53,461 bases of DNA from Rhizobiaceae bacterium (GTDB lineage Bacteria > Pseudomonadota > Alphaproteobacteria > Rhizobiales > Rhizobiaceae): the NCBI GenBank assembly GCA_017644105.1, contig JAEPMD010000013.1, positions 50,797-104,257 on the forward strand. Direction: 5' to 3'. The position numbers were made by a program, and so were the translations under genes. Shown here piece after piece: positions 18,822-26,619 of this stretch (the stretch's first letter is position 1; every line of letters begins with the position of its first letter). The notes beneath the pieces were generated by a model. The model worked only from the letters and a program-made list of their open reading frames with translations, searched no databases and was not told where the DNA came from.

Positions 18822-19820
18822 ATGAAAACTATTACAGCTCTGGCTGCAGGCGCAATTTTTGCCCTTTCAACAAACCTATCATTCGCAGAATCAAAAGACT
18901 ATGTTTTGAACACAGCTTCAACGGGCGGCACATACCACCCTGTTGGTACAGCGATTTCAACATTGTCTAAAGTGAAACTGCTTCCAAAACAAAAATTCAG
19001 CCTAACAGCTGTGAACTCAGCGGGTTCTGGTGCAAATGTTCAAGCACTTGGTGCGGGCACTGCTGACTTTGCTATTTTGCAAGGTCTATTTGGTTCATAT
19101 GCTGTCACAGGCACAGGTCCTGTCACAGAGCCACAAACAAACCTTCGCTCAGTGACCATGCTTTGGCAGAACGTTGAGCAGTTTGTTGTGGCAGCTGATA
19201 AAGCAACAACTGGTACTGTGGACGATCTAAAAGCTCTTAAAGGCATGCCAATGGGCATGGGTCGCCAAAATTCAGGTACAATTGGCTCAAACAAAGTGCT
19301 TTTGTCTGGTCTAGGTCTTGATATCGACACAGATTATGAGCTTGTTTACGCAGGTTACGGCCCAACAGCTGACGCATTGGCAAACGGCCAAGCCGTTGGC
19401 GCAGGCATCCCAGCGGGCCCTCCAACAGGCGCGATCACAAAATTGATGGCTTCTAACGAAGGCAAATTCTCAATTTTGAACGTAACTGACGAGCAGCTTG
19501 ATGCCATGGATGGCGGTAGAAACCTTTGGGTTCCTTACACAATTTCAGCTGGCACATATCCTGGTCAATCAGCAGACATCAACACAATCGCGCAGCCAAA
19601 CTTCTTGGCCGTGAACGCGAGTGTGGACGAAGAGCATGTCTATCTTTTGACAAAAACAATGTATGAAAACCTTGGTTTCTTGCAAGCTATTCACCCAGCA
19701 ACAAAAGCTATGGCTGTTGAAAAAGCAATGGCAGGTCTTCCTGCTCCGCTACACCCAGGTGCAGCTAAATATTACAAAGAAATGGGCTTGGAAATTCCAG
19801 CCAACCTAATGGCTCAGTAA
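18822..19820 (+). CDS. TAXI family TRAP transporter solute-binding protein
   Basis: Periplasmic binding protein of a tripartite (TRAP) uptake system; TAXI members are linked to glutamate, 2-oxoglutarate and other organic acids. It has 332 residues. The signal peptide is MKTITALAAGAIFALSTNLSFA, followed by the TAXI hallmark LNTASTGGTYHPVGTAIS. Further conserved segments are VNSAGSGANVQALGAGTADFAI and GMGRQNSGTIGSNKVLLSGLGL. Of two adjacent ATGs I take the second, because GGAGGA (18811-18816) is then at normal spacing. A terminator-like hairpin separates it from the permease gene, the usual way to make far more binding protein than permease. Codon choice is strongly biased (many GCA, ACA, TCA and CTT), consistent with high expression. 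Confidence 0.93.
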   Translation: MKTITALAAGAIFALSTNLSFAESKDYVLNTASTGGTYHPVGTAISTLSKVKLLPKQKFSLTAVNSAGSGANVQALGAGTADFAILQGLFGSYAVTGTGPVTEPQTNLRSVTMLWQNVEQFVVAADKATTGTVDDLKALKGMPMGMGRQNSGTIGSNKVLLSGLGLDIDTDYELVYAGYGPTADALANGQAVGAGIPAGPPTGAITKLMASNEGKFSILNVTDEQLDAMDGGRNLWVPYTISAGTYPGQSADINTIAQPNFLAVNASVDEEHVYLLTKTMYENLGFLQAIHPATKAMAVEKAMAGLPAPLHPGAAKYYKEMGLEIPANLMAQ

Positions 19821-19847
19821 TCCTAACGGAGTGAGCGACATAAATTT

Positions 19848-19878
19848 GGGCAGCTTGGCATTCTAAGCTGCCCTTTTT
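19848..19878 (+). terminator. Terminator/attenuator between TAXI and permease genes
   Basis: GGGCAGCTT, loop GGCATTCT, AAGCTGCCC, then five T. It lies between two genes of one transport system, so it most likely terminates part of the transcripts and lowers permease expression. Confidence 0.9.
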
Positions 19879-19917
19879 ATTATAAAATTCAATAATAAAA
19901 CTTGGAAAGCAAGTCCC

Positions 19918-22131
19918 ATGGCTGAGGCAATCAACACATCCAGTCCAACCGAAACGGCCCACATTGCCGATCGGTATTCTTGGCTCACACTTGAAGGTGC
20001 TAAAAAAAGCAAAACCGCGACACTTATCGCAGCATTTTCAGTGTTATTTGGTATTTGGCACATTCTTACCAATGTGTGGTTTGTCGAACCGGGCATGTGG
20101 CAAAATGCGATCCATTTTGCAGGTTTTGCGTTTCTTGCCAGCGTCTTTCACAGCCCCTTTGGCGATAAAGCAGGCGAAAAATATGCCCTGGTGTTTGACA
20201 TTGCCTATGGATTGATCGTGGCCGCTGCAGCACTTTGGATTGCCGGTGGCGAAGATGGCATGTATGAGCGTACGCTCGCTGTGACCGGCCAAGCCTGGCA
20301 GTTTAGACCAATTGATTGGGTAGCTGGTTTTATCCTGGTTTTTGCAGGTATTGATCTCGCGCGCCGCGTCTCGGGCTGGGTAATCCCCGTGCTGGTGATC
20401 ATATCGCTTTCTTATATTCTGTTCTTAGGCTCGCACTTGCCAGGTGTATTCCGCGCAGCATCATTACCGCTCAATGATGTGATGTTTAGAACCCTCTATA
20501 ATGATGAGGGTATGTTCGGTATTCTCGCAAGCATCTCATCGACCAATATTACGTTATTCATGATCTTTGGTGGATTTTTGGTGGCGTCCGGCGCCAGTGA
20601 TTTTGTGATTGAATTGTCCAAACTTGTGGCTGGTCGGATTAGAGGGGGTGCAGCTTTTGTGGCGGTGATTTCATCTGCGCTTACAGGCACAATTTCAGGT
20701 TCAGCCATCGCGAATACAGCTTCAACGGGTGTGATCACAATTCCATTGATGAAATCCAATGGTTTCCGTGCAAAATTTGCGGGCGGTGTTGAAGCAGCCG
20801 CTTCTACTGGCGGACAGCTCATGCCACCAATCATGGGCGCTGGTGCCTTTGTGATGGCAAGTTATACATCGATCCCCTACTCCACGATTGTGGCCGTGTC
20901 GGTCGTGCCTGCCTTTTTATATTTCCTATCAGTGGCCTTTATCGTGCGCATTGAAGCGGTGAAATATAATGTCGGTGACGAAATTGATATGACCATTGAT
21001 TACGGCAAGCTAATCTCTGGTGGTTTGACCTTTATCATCCCACTCACTGTGATGATAACCTTGCTCTTATCGGGCGTAACGCCAAGCTATGCGGCGTCTT
21101 GGGCGATCGGTGCTCTGGTGCTTGTGTCTTGGGGTACATGGGTTGTGGCTAAGATCATCAATTATGCAAATTTCAAACCCATTCTGATGGATCACAAGCT
21201 GATCACGCAAGCCTTTATGATCGGCATCAAATCTTCGATCATGACCGGTATTTTGCTGGTGGTGATTGGCATTATGAACAATGCGATCGTGACATCAGGG
21301 GTTGGTAATGGCTTCTCATTGATGATTGCACAATGGTCGCAGGGATCACTTGTGATCGCAATCCTATTGATCGCGCTTGCGTCCCTGGTGCTGGGCATGG
21401 GATTACCGGTGACTGCAGCATATATCATCCTTGCCATTCTCACCGCCCCTGCCCTTGCTGGCATCATGGCAGACAGCTTGATCATTGAACAATTGGTCGA
21501 GGGCATTACGGATCCAACCAAAATGGCAATGTTTGCCTTGGTGGATAGCCCGCATATCGCCAATATCGCAACAGGATTAACCCGTGCCGATGCGGCTGAA
21601 CTTATGAGCACAATCCCATTTGAAGTGGCGATTACATTGCGGCCCCTGCTGATTGAACCCGAAGTGCAAACCGTGTTCTTGCTCACAGCACATTTAATTA
21701 TCTTCTGGCTGAGCCAAGATAGTAATGTGACGCCACCAGTGTGCTTGGCCGCCTTTGCTGCGGCTGGGATTGCTGGCTCTAAACCCATGGCGACCGGGTT
21801 TGAATCCTGGAAGATTGCTAAAGGGCTTTATATCGTGCCGCTAATGTTTGCTTATACACCGCTGATTTCTGGCAACTTTGTCGAAGTGATGCAGATTGGG
21901 ATATTTGCGCTATTTGGTATTTATGCCTTCAACGCTCTTGTGCAAAATTACGCCGAAGGGCCGATGAAAATCTGGTTCATTCCAATCTTGGTTTTGGGTG
22001 CAGTTGGCGCATTTTGGCCGCTAAATTTGATGGCAAATATCGGTGGAGCAATCCTTGTGATCGGCGTGATCATGATGTCCAAACGTCATGGTTCTGCTGA
22101 TATGAAAGGCGAAGCGGTCGCACAAAGCTAA
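19918..22131 (+). CDS. TRAP transporter fused permease (DctQ-DctM fusion)
   Basis: Inner-membrane part of the TAXI-TRAP system, 737 residues. The N-terminal third (about 40-180) has four helices of DctQ type (FSVLFGIWHILTNVWFV; DWVAGFILVFAGIDLARRV). The remainder is the large DctM-type domain with many helices. Conserved DctM segments include SALTGTISGSAIANTASTG near 256-274, VEAAASTGGQLMPPIMGAGAF near 288, and LVLGMGLPVTAAYIILAI. The fusion of both subunits is the usual form for TAXI systems. It follows the binding-protein gene after an attenuator. No strong ribosome site is seen apart from a purine-rich stretch (GGAAAGCAAG) just before the ATG. Confidence 0.93.
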   Translation: MAEAINTSSPTETAHIADRYSWLTLEGAKKSKTATLIAAFSVLFGIWHILTNVWFVEPGMWQNAIHFAGFAFLASVFHSPFGDKAGEKYALVFDIAYGLIVAAAALWIAGGEDGMYERTLAVTGQAWQFRPIDWVAGFILVFAGIDLARRVSGWVIPVLVIISLSYILFLGSHLPGVFRAASLPLNDVMFRTLYNDEGMFGILASISSTNITLFMIFGGFLVASGASDFVIELSKLVAGRIRGGAAFVAVISSALTGTISGSAIANTASTGVITIPLMKSNGFRAKFAGGVEAAASTGGQLMPPIMGAGAFVMASYTSIPYSTIVAVSVVPAFLYFLSVAFIVRIEAVKYNVGDEIDMTIDYGKLISGGLTFIIPLTVMITLLLSGVTPSYAASWAIGALVLVSWGTWVVAKIINYANFKPILMDHKLITQAFMIGIKSSIMTGILLVVIGIMNNAIVTSGVGNGFSLMIAQWSQGSLVIAILLIALASLVLGMGLPVTAAYIILAILTAPALAGIMADSLIIEQLVEGITDPTKMAMFALVDSPHIANIATGLTRADAAELMSTIPFEVAITLRPLLIEPEVQTVFLLTAHLIIFWLSQDSNVTPPVCLAAFAAAGIAGSKPMATGFESWKIAKGLYIVPLMFAYTPLISGNFVEVMQIGIFALFGIYAFNALVQNYAEGPMKIWFIPILVLGAVGAFWPLNLMANIGGAILVIGVIMMSKRHGSADMKGEAVAQS

Positions 22132-22252
22132 CCTTAGCAAGATGCGCAATTGTTTCATATTTTGCATCAATTTGTGTTGAATTAGCTATCTTGTACGAAT
22201 TAACCCCTCCAATTATGTTCAATATCAAGACGAACGTAATTGGAGCGAGATT

Positions 22253-22558
22253 ATGGATATCAAACGCGAAGATACAGATACCAAAGGCCGTTATGTTTTA
22301 AATCAAGATGGTAGTACAGCGCATGCCGAGCTAACATTTTCAAAAGTTGGCAAGAGCATGATCATTATTGATCATACCGAAGTACCAGAAGCATTTCGTG
22401 GCACAGGTGCTGGTTTAAAACTTGTCGAACGCGCTGTTGAAGATGCGCGCGAGATGGGCATTAAAATCATGCCGCTTTGCCCCTTTGCCGCGGCACAGTT
22501 TAAGCGCCATCCAGAATGGGCAGATACGCTCAAACAGAAGGGAGTGCCTTCATCATGA
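22253..22558 (+). CDS. GNAT-like N-acetyltransferase domain protein, YjdJ type
   Basis: Small protein of 101 residues matching the short GCN5-related (Gcn5-like type 2, YjdJ/YidJ) family. [20 protein letters not shown] is followed by [22 protein letters not shown], the acetyl-CoA phosphate-binding R/Q-G-x-G-x loop. It ends with [20 protein letters not shown]. The substrate is unknown. GGAGCGAG precedes the ATG. The stop overlaps the pirin start (ATGA), so both genes are translated together. A paralogue with the same plan follows pirin at 23506. Confidence 0.85.
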   Translation: MDIKREDTDTKGRYVLNQDGSTAHAELTFSKVGKSMIIIDHTEVPEAFRGTGAGLKLVERAVEDAREMGIKIMPLCPFAAAQFKRHPEWADTLKQKGVPSS

Positions 22559-23493
22559 GCTGGAACCCAAGTTTAGAGCCGCATTGCCCAAACGCAGATG
22601 AAGCAGACGCCATTGAAACACTGATTGTGCCGCGCTCACGCGATATTGGCGCGTTTGAAGTGCGAAGGGCCCTGCCTGCAGCCGGGCGGCGCATGGTCGG
22701 ACCATTTGTGTTTTTTGATCAGATGGGACCAGCAGAATTCCTTACCAATGAAGGCATCGACGTGCGTCCTCACCCACATATCGGTTTGGCCACCGTGACT
22801 TATCTCTTTGATGGCGAATTTCAGCATCGCGATAGTCTTGGCACCAATCAAATGATTTATCCCGGCTAGGTCAACTGGATGGTTGCCGGCAATGGTGTGA
22901 CCCATTCAGAGCGCACCAGCGAAGAAACTCGCAAGGGAACATCAAACCTCTTTGGCATTCAAACCTGGGTCGCACTTCCGGAAAAGCACGAGGATGATGA
23001 TGCAAGCTTTGAGCATCAACCAGAATCAGCGCTTCCATTTTTAGAAGGCGAAGGCAAAGAGGTGCGCCTCATATTGGGCAATGCATATGGTGAAAAAGCA
23101 CCGGTGACGAATTTTTCGGAGATGTTCTATGCAGATGCAGTGCTAGAAGCCCATGCAAAATTACCAATGCCTGACAATCACGAAGATAGAGGCGTTTATA
23201 TCGTTCAAGGTTCGATTAATGTTGCCGGGCAGGAGTTTAAAAGTGGGCAGATGATGGTGTTCCGTCCGGGTGATCACATGACACTTGAAGCGGGCCCTGT
23301 TGGCGCGCGTCTCATCTTGCTAGGTGGTGAAACTTTAAATGGCCCTCGCCATATCTGGTGGAATTTTGTATCATCATCGAAAGATAAGATTGAAGCTGCT
23401 AAACAAGCTTGGATTGAAGGCGATTGGAACCATGGACGCTTTAAGCTGCCACCTGGTGATGATCAGGAATTCATTCCGATTGTTGAAAAATAG
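22555..23493 (+). pseudogene. Pirin family protein, interrupted by an in-frame TAG
   Basis: Pirins are iron-binding cupins; bacterial members include quercetinases and redox-sensing cofactors. The N-terminal cupin has [14 protein letters not shown] and the metal site segment [19 protein letters not shown]. Then YPG-TAG-VNWMVAGNGVTHSER follows without loss of frame, TAG being at 22867-22869. Pirins normally have a sense codon here (Asp, Ala, Glu or Gln between PG and V/I-x-W-M). The C-terminal cupin (GVYIVQGSINVAGQEF ... GPRHIWWNFVSSS) is intact. The full frame would be 312 residues. Without readthrough the product stops after 104 residues and lacks part of the metal site. It overlaps the upstream GNAT gene and is 12 bases from the second one. 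Confidence 0.88.
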
Positions 23494-23505
23494 AAATGAG
23501 CGTGG

Positions 23506-23790
23506 ATGACGATTATTCAGGAAGAAACCGGCAGTAATAAAGGCCGCTATGTGAAGACAATGGGCGATGGTTCAGAAGCTCAATTGACCTTCATCAACGC
23601 TGGCGAAGATATCATGGTCATTGATCATGTGGGCGTGCCACCACAATTTCGTGGTGGCGGTATTGCCGCCCAGCTCGTTCAACATGCTGCCCATGAAGCA
23701 CGGGCGGCGGGCAAAAAAATTACACCGATTTGCCCCTATGCCGCCATGTGGTTCAAACGCCATCCTGAATGGAGTGACTTACTGACGTAA
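23506..23790 (+). CDS. GNAT-like N-acetyltransferase domain protein, YjdJ type (second copy)
   Basis: Paralogue of the protein encoded at 22253: 94 residues with AQLTFINAGEDIMVIDHVGV, PPQFRGGGIAAQLVQHAAHEAR and ITPICPYAAMWFKRHPEW in the same order. The two copies are clearly related but diverged, so the duplication is not recent. It follows pirin with a 12-base gap and is probably in the same transcript. The ATG has GCGTGG upstream, a weak ribosome site. The stop is one base from the stop of the convergent oxidoreductase gene. Confidence 0.85.
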   Translation: MTIIQEETGSNKGRYVKTMGDGSEAQLTFINAGEDIMVIDHVGVPPQFRGGGIAAQLVQHAAHEARAAGKKITPICPYAAMWFKRHPEWSDLLT

Positions 23791-23791
23791 A

Positions 23792-24799
23792 TCAAGCAGT
23801 AAGAACACTCTTGCCAATGGCTGTACCGCTGGCTTGATAAATCAGCGCTTTATTCAGGTTTTCAGCATTCATAACACCAAAGTCTTTTGTCATAGTTGAC
23901 TGCAAGATGCCGTCGTCCAACATATTGCTGACAGCATCAAGTAAGTTGGCCTGTTCGATCATATCATCGGTTTCAAACATAGCTCTGGTGAACATAAACT
24001 CCCAATGAAACGAGATAGATTTGGGTTTCATAAGCGAAACATCAAGTGGGCCTGGATCATCAATAACGCCAATCTTGCCTCCAGGTTTCAGCAGATCAAT
24101 CATGGCTGCGAAATGCAAATCAGTGCGCGTCAGGCCTGCTGCATAATCGATGTAATCAATACCCAATGCTTTTATCTGATCTACCAAATTTTCGCGATGA
24201 GATATGACATGCGTGGCCCCCATTTTTTGACACCATTCTACAGTATCTTCACGGGATGCAGTGGCAATAACGGTTAGACCTGTCATTTTGCTGGCGAGCT
24301 GGATCATCATGGACCCGACACCGCCTGCACCACCAATGACGAGGAGCACACCGCTCGCATCTTTCGATTTTTGAATGCCAAATCGTTCGAATAAGAGTTC
24401 CCATGCTGTAATAGAGGTCAAAGGCATGGCAGCACTTTGCGCAAATGACAATGATTTGGGTTTAAAACCAACAATGCGTTCATCAACCAATTGATTTTCC
24501 GAAAATGATCCGGCGCGACTAACTAGCCCTGCATAGAAAACTTCATCTCCGACGTTAAAGCGAGAGGCTTTATCTCCTACCGCTTTAACGATGCCAGCAG
24601 CGTCATAACCCAAGATAACCGGCGCATCTGGAGTAGCTACAGCTCGCTCGCGCACTTTGGTGTCGACAGGGTTTATTCCAACAGCCTTCACCTCAACTAA
24701 AATGTCGTGCCCTTTTGGCGTCGGTGTAGCAATATCCAACTGCTCTACATAATTTTGTTCTTCTTGTGAAAATGGACCAGTAAATCCGAAAGCTTTCAT
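23792..24799 (-). CDS. NAD(P)H-dependent medium-chain (quinone-oxidoreductase-like) dehydrogenase
   Basis: Zinc-independent alcohol dehydrogenase/quinone oxidoreductase relative, 335 residues. The GroES-like N-terminal domain has VEVKAVGINPVDTKVRE and GYDAAGIVKAVGDKASRFNVGDEVF. The Rossmann fold has GGAGGVGSMMIQLASKMTGL near 155, and MGATHVISH follows. The Cys ligands for structural zinc are absent. Such enzymes usually reduce quinones, enones or aldehydes. It is transcribed away from an HxlR-type regulator, the usual arrangement for electrophile- or aldehyde-inducible reductases. The intergenic region carries a candidate operator. TTGATTTCGATCAG (24814-24827) just before the start resembles an FNR site with one mismatch, but lies too close to the start codon to be an activator site. 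Confidence 0.88.
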   Translation of the reverse strand: MKAFGFTGPFSQEEQNYVEQLDIATPTPKGHDILVEVKAVGINPVDTKVRERAVATPDAPVILGYDAAGIVKAVGDKASRFNVGDEVFYAGLVSRAGSFSENQLVDERIVGFKPKSLSFAQSAAMPLTSITAWELLFERFGIQKSKDASGVLLVIGGAGGVGSMMIQLASKMTGLTVIATASREDTVEWCQKMGATHVISHRENLVDQIKALGIDYIDYAAGLTRTDLHFAAMIDLLKPGGKIGVIDDPGPLDVSLMKPKSISFHWEFMFTRAMFETDDMIEQANLLDAVSNMLDDGILQSTMTKDFGVMNAENLNKALIYQASGTAIGKSVLTA

Positions 24800-24880
24800 G
24801 ACTAACCTCGTGCTTGATTTCGATCAGGTTGATTTACAATCAGCCATCAGTTAGGCATATTTAACTTTTATAGCAAGTAC

Positions 24881-24909
24881 GTACATTTTGGGCCTATAGG
24901 TACATTTTG
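24881..24909. promoter_or_regulatory. Candidate HxlR operator: direct repeat GTACATTTTG
   Basis: GTACATTTTG occurs at 24881-24890 and again at 24900-24909, 19 bases apart and so nearly two helical turns. The first copy is part of the palindrome GTACGTAC. TATACT (24910-24915) directly after is a fair -10 for the hxlR-like gene. Both divergent promoters fit in this 131-base gap, so one site could control both genes. Confidence 0.5.
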
Positions 24910-24930
24910 TATACTGTAAGGAGGTCTCAA

Positions 24931-25266
24931 TTGCGGCACAAAAACTATGATTTCTCACAGGCGTGCCCTGTTGAAGCTGCGCTTGAAGTAATTGGCGGCA
25001 AATGGAAAGGCATAATCCTTTACCACCTCTTAGATGGCGAAGTCCGATTTTCAGAGCTTAAGCGGAAAGTGGGCTCGGTCACACAACGCATGCTGACCAA
25101 ACAATTGCGGGAATTAGAAAATGACGGTCTCATTGCGCGTAAAGTCTATGCGGTTGTGCCGCCAAAGGTCGAATATAGCTTAACCGAAAAAGGGCATACG
25201 CTTGATCCCATCTTAATTGCCTTGCGCGATTGGGGCCGCGAGCATGTCAAAACGAGCAAAAACTAA
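24931..25266 (+). CDS. HxlR family transcriptional regulator
   Basis: Winged-helix DNA-binding protein of 111 residues. It shows [50 protein letters not shown] and the wing, and ends with [19 protein letters not shown], which together are diagnostic of HxlR/MarR-like (DUF24) regulators. The conserved N-terminal Cys used for redox or electrophile sensing in YodB/HypR-type members is present (ACPVEAA). The start is TTG at 24931, supported by AAGGAGG (24917-24923) seven bases away; there is no ATG nearby. It is divergent from an enone/quinone reductase-like gene, its probable target. Confidence 0.9.
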   Translation: MRHKNYDFSQACPVEAALEVIGGKWKGIILYHLLDGEVRFSELKRKVGSVTQRMLTKQLRELENDGLIARKVYAVVPPKVEYSLTEKGHTLDPILIALRDWGREHVKTSKN

Positions 25267-25301
25267 CACATCGCCCTCAACGATGCGATTTGCAAAACAA
25301 G

Positions 25302-25709
25302 TTATGGATGCATCTTTGCGCCTTTGGTAATTTTATCAACCACCTTTCTATCAGCGCGCATGGCAATTCCAACAAGTTTCAGATCATCCGTCGGACATTT
25401 TGTTATGGTCGCCCGATTAGCTGCGTCATGTTCGGTTACAAACATTTCTTCAACATAAATCCCCATATCAACACCGCGACTAATCGCGCGTTTATGGATT
25501 TTTGCCATACCATTTGCGTCCGTTGTTAGAACGATGATTGGCTGGATGATTAGCGAACTATAGCTTTGCCCACTTCCATCTTGGTATCGTTCGCCCACCA
25601 GATCAGGATTTTGCCCAACCAAACCGCCAGATAAAAACGCTGTGACATTTAACTTCTGCCATGACATGAGATCTTCGCGCACAATAATTGCGATTTTGGT
25701 ATCGAACAT
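25302..25709 (-). CDS. DUF2000 family protein
   Basis: Protein of 135 residues matching DUF2000. KIAIIVREDLMSWQKLNVTAFLSGG near the start and GMAKIHKRAISRGVDMGIYVEEMF in the middle are family features; members fold like peptidyl-tRNA hydrolase II but have no proven function. No signal peptide. It is transcribed divergently from the Lrp-type gene, with about 100 bases between. Lrp-type regulators often control the adjacent divergent gene, so DUF2000 is a plausible target here. It is convergent with hxlR. Confidence 0.8.
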   Translation of the reverse strand: MFDTKIAIIVREDLMSWQKLNVTAFLSGGLVGQNPDLVGERYQDGSGQSYSSLIIQPIIVLTTDANGMAKIHKRAISRGVDMGIYVEEMFVTEHDAANRATITKCPTDDLKLVGIAMRADRKVVDKITKGAKMHP

Positions 25710-25809
25710 ATTGGATATTCCATTCTAACTATTCAGTGATTTATTCTTTTCATAGAATATTATTAGGCTTATCTATTTTCAAACGAATGATTTACGGAGA
25801 TATTCGCAA

Positions 25810-26292
25810 ATTTCTGAATTTGACCGAATTGATCTGCGCATTTTGACACTTCTGTCGAATAATGCTCGGATCAGCAATAAAGAGATCGCTGCTGACGTGA
25901 ATTTAGCGCCTTCAAGTGTTCATGAACGCGTCAAGCGGCTCTTTGAAAGTGGTGTGTTGCAGGGCAGTTATTCGGATATTGATCTTGATAAGATTGGCCT
26001 ACCCATCAAAGCACTTTTATTCATTCAACTGGCTGAACATCGCAAAAGCGACTTGGAAGAGTTTTTAAACCGGCTGCTTGATATTGCCGAGGTTAAAGGC
26101 GGCTGGATGGTCACCGGAAAATTTGATGCGATTGTGGAAATTGTTGCGCGCGATACCAATCATGTGCATCGCGTTGTGATCGAGAAATTCTCTTCACGAG
26201 AAGAGATCCAACGCATTGAAACATCCATCATCTTTGAGCGTGTTATCCAGCGGGATATGACCAAGACGCTCAACTTGGTTGAAAATACCTAA
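25810..26292 (+). CDS. Lrp/AsnC family transcriptional regulator (unusual start codon)
   Basis: About 160 residues. The helix-turn-helix region is EFDRIDLRILTLLSNNARISN followed by LAPSSVHERVKRLFESGVLQG. The RAM/ligand domain shows GGWMVTGKFDAIVEIVARDTN. The normal family N-terminus (EFDRID) is present in frame but has no ATG, GTG or TTG in front of it. An ATT at 25810, nine bases after CGGAGA, gives MSEFDRID and is my choice. TTG 25843 would cut off the first helix. Either a rare ATT start, a mutated ATG, or a base error explains this. A strong terminator overlaps the stop codon. It is divergent from DUF2000. Confidence 0.75.
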   Translation: MSEFDRIDLRILTLLSNNARISNKEIAADVNLAPSSVHERVKRLFESGVLQGSYSDIDLDKIGLPIKALLFIQLAEHRKSDLEEFLNRLLDIAEVKGGWMVTGKFDAIVEIVARDTNHVHRVVIEKFSSREEIQRIETSIIFERVIQRDMTKTLNLVENT

Positions 26293-26324
26293 AACGTCGG
26301 CAAGCTCCCATTTGCCGACGTTTT
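26291..26324. terminator. Bidirectional terminator between the Lrp-type gene and ydcH
   Basis: AAAACGTCGGCAA (26291-26303) pairs perfectly with TTGCCGACGTTTT (26312-26324), giving a T-run on both strands. It overlaps the last base pairs of the upstream stop codon and serves the two convergent genes. Confidence 0.92.
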
Positions 26325-26337
26325 GGTCGCAGGTCAG

Positions 26338-26577
26338 CTAGGTTTTATCCAGCATCTCCGCGATATGGTCTTTAAGCATAACGCGTTGTTTGCGTAAGCT
26401 CGTTTCATGAATTTCAGACGCGGCTTCAATACCCGTTTCAATGCGATGGATCTCGCGGTTTACATCGTGATACAGCTCAGACAATTTAACAAAATGCGCG
26501 TTGTTCATTTTCAAATCATGCAATTGCTCGATATGATTTGGAAATTCTTCGGCCAATTCATGCGGTGTGTGTGACAT
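26338..26577 (-). CDS. YdcH family protein (DUF465)
   Basis: Short helical protein of 79 residues. HELAEEFPNHIEQLHDLK, FVKLSELYHDVNREIHRIE and LRKQRVMLKDHIAEML match DUF465, in which the Asp/Glu-rich first helix and the LKKxRLxLKDEI-type end are conserved. Its role is unknown; the family is widespread in proteobacteria and often lies near stress or housekeeping genes. It is transcribed in the same direction as ppk2, 42 bases downstream of it, and may be co-transcribed. Confidence 0.88.
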   Translation of the reverse strand: MSHTPHELAEEFPNHIEQLHDLKMNNAHFVKLSELYHDVNREIHRIETGIEAASEIHETSLRKQRVMLKDHIAEMLDKT

Positions 26578-26619
26578 GGATACTCCCCAGTTTCTTGTCT
26601 TTATTTGATTGTTTCACCA

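Noticed and set aside
19964-21788. Long antisense frames over the TRAP permease and other membrane genes
   Set aside because: Codon-bias shadows of the real genes, with no ribosome sites or family features.
2084-23493. Reassigned stop codons (TAG read as Gln, or pyrrolysine/selenocysteine)
   Set aside because: TAG ends several intact genes normally, one of the internal stops is TAA, and no UGA or SECIS-like context is involved; simple mutation or base error is enough.
24814-24827. FNR-like site TTGATTTCGATCAG
   Set aside because: One mismatch and only about 15 bases from the start codon of the reductase gene, not an activating position.
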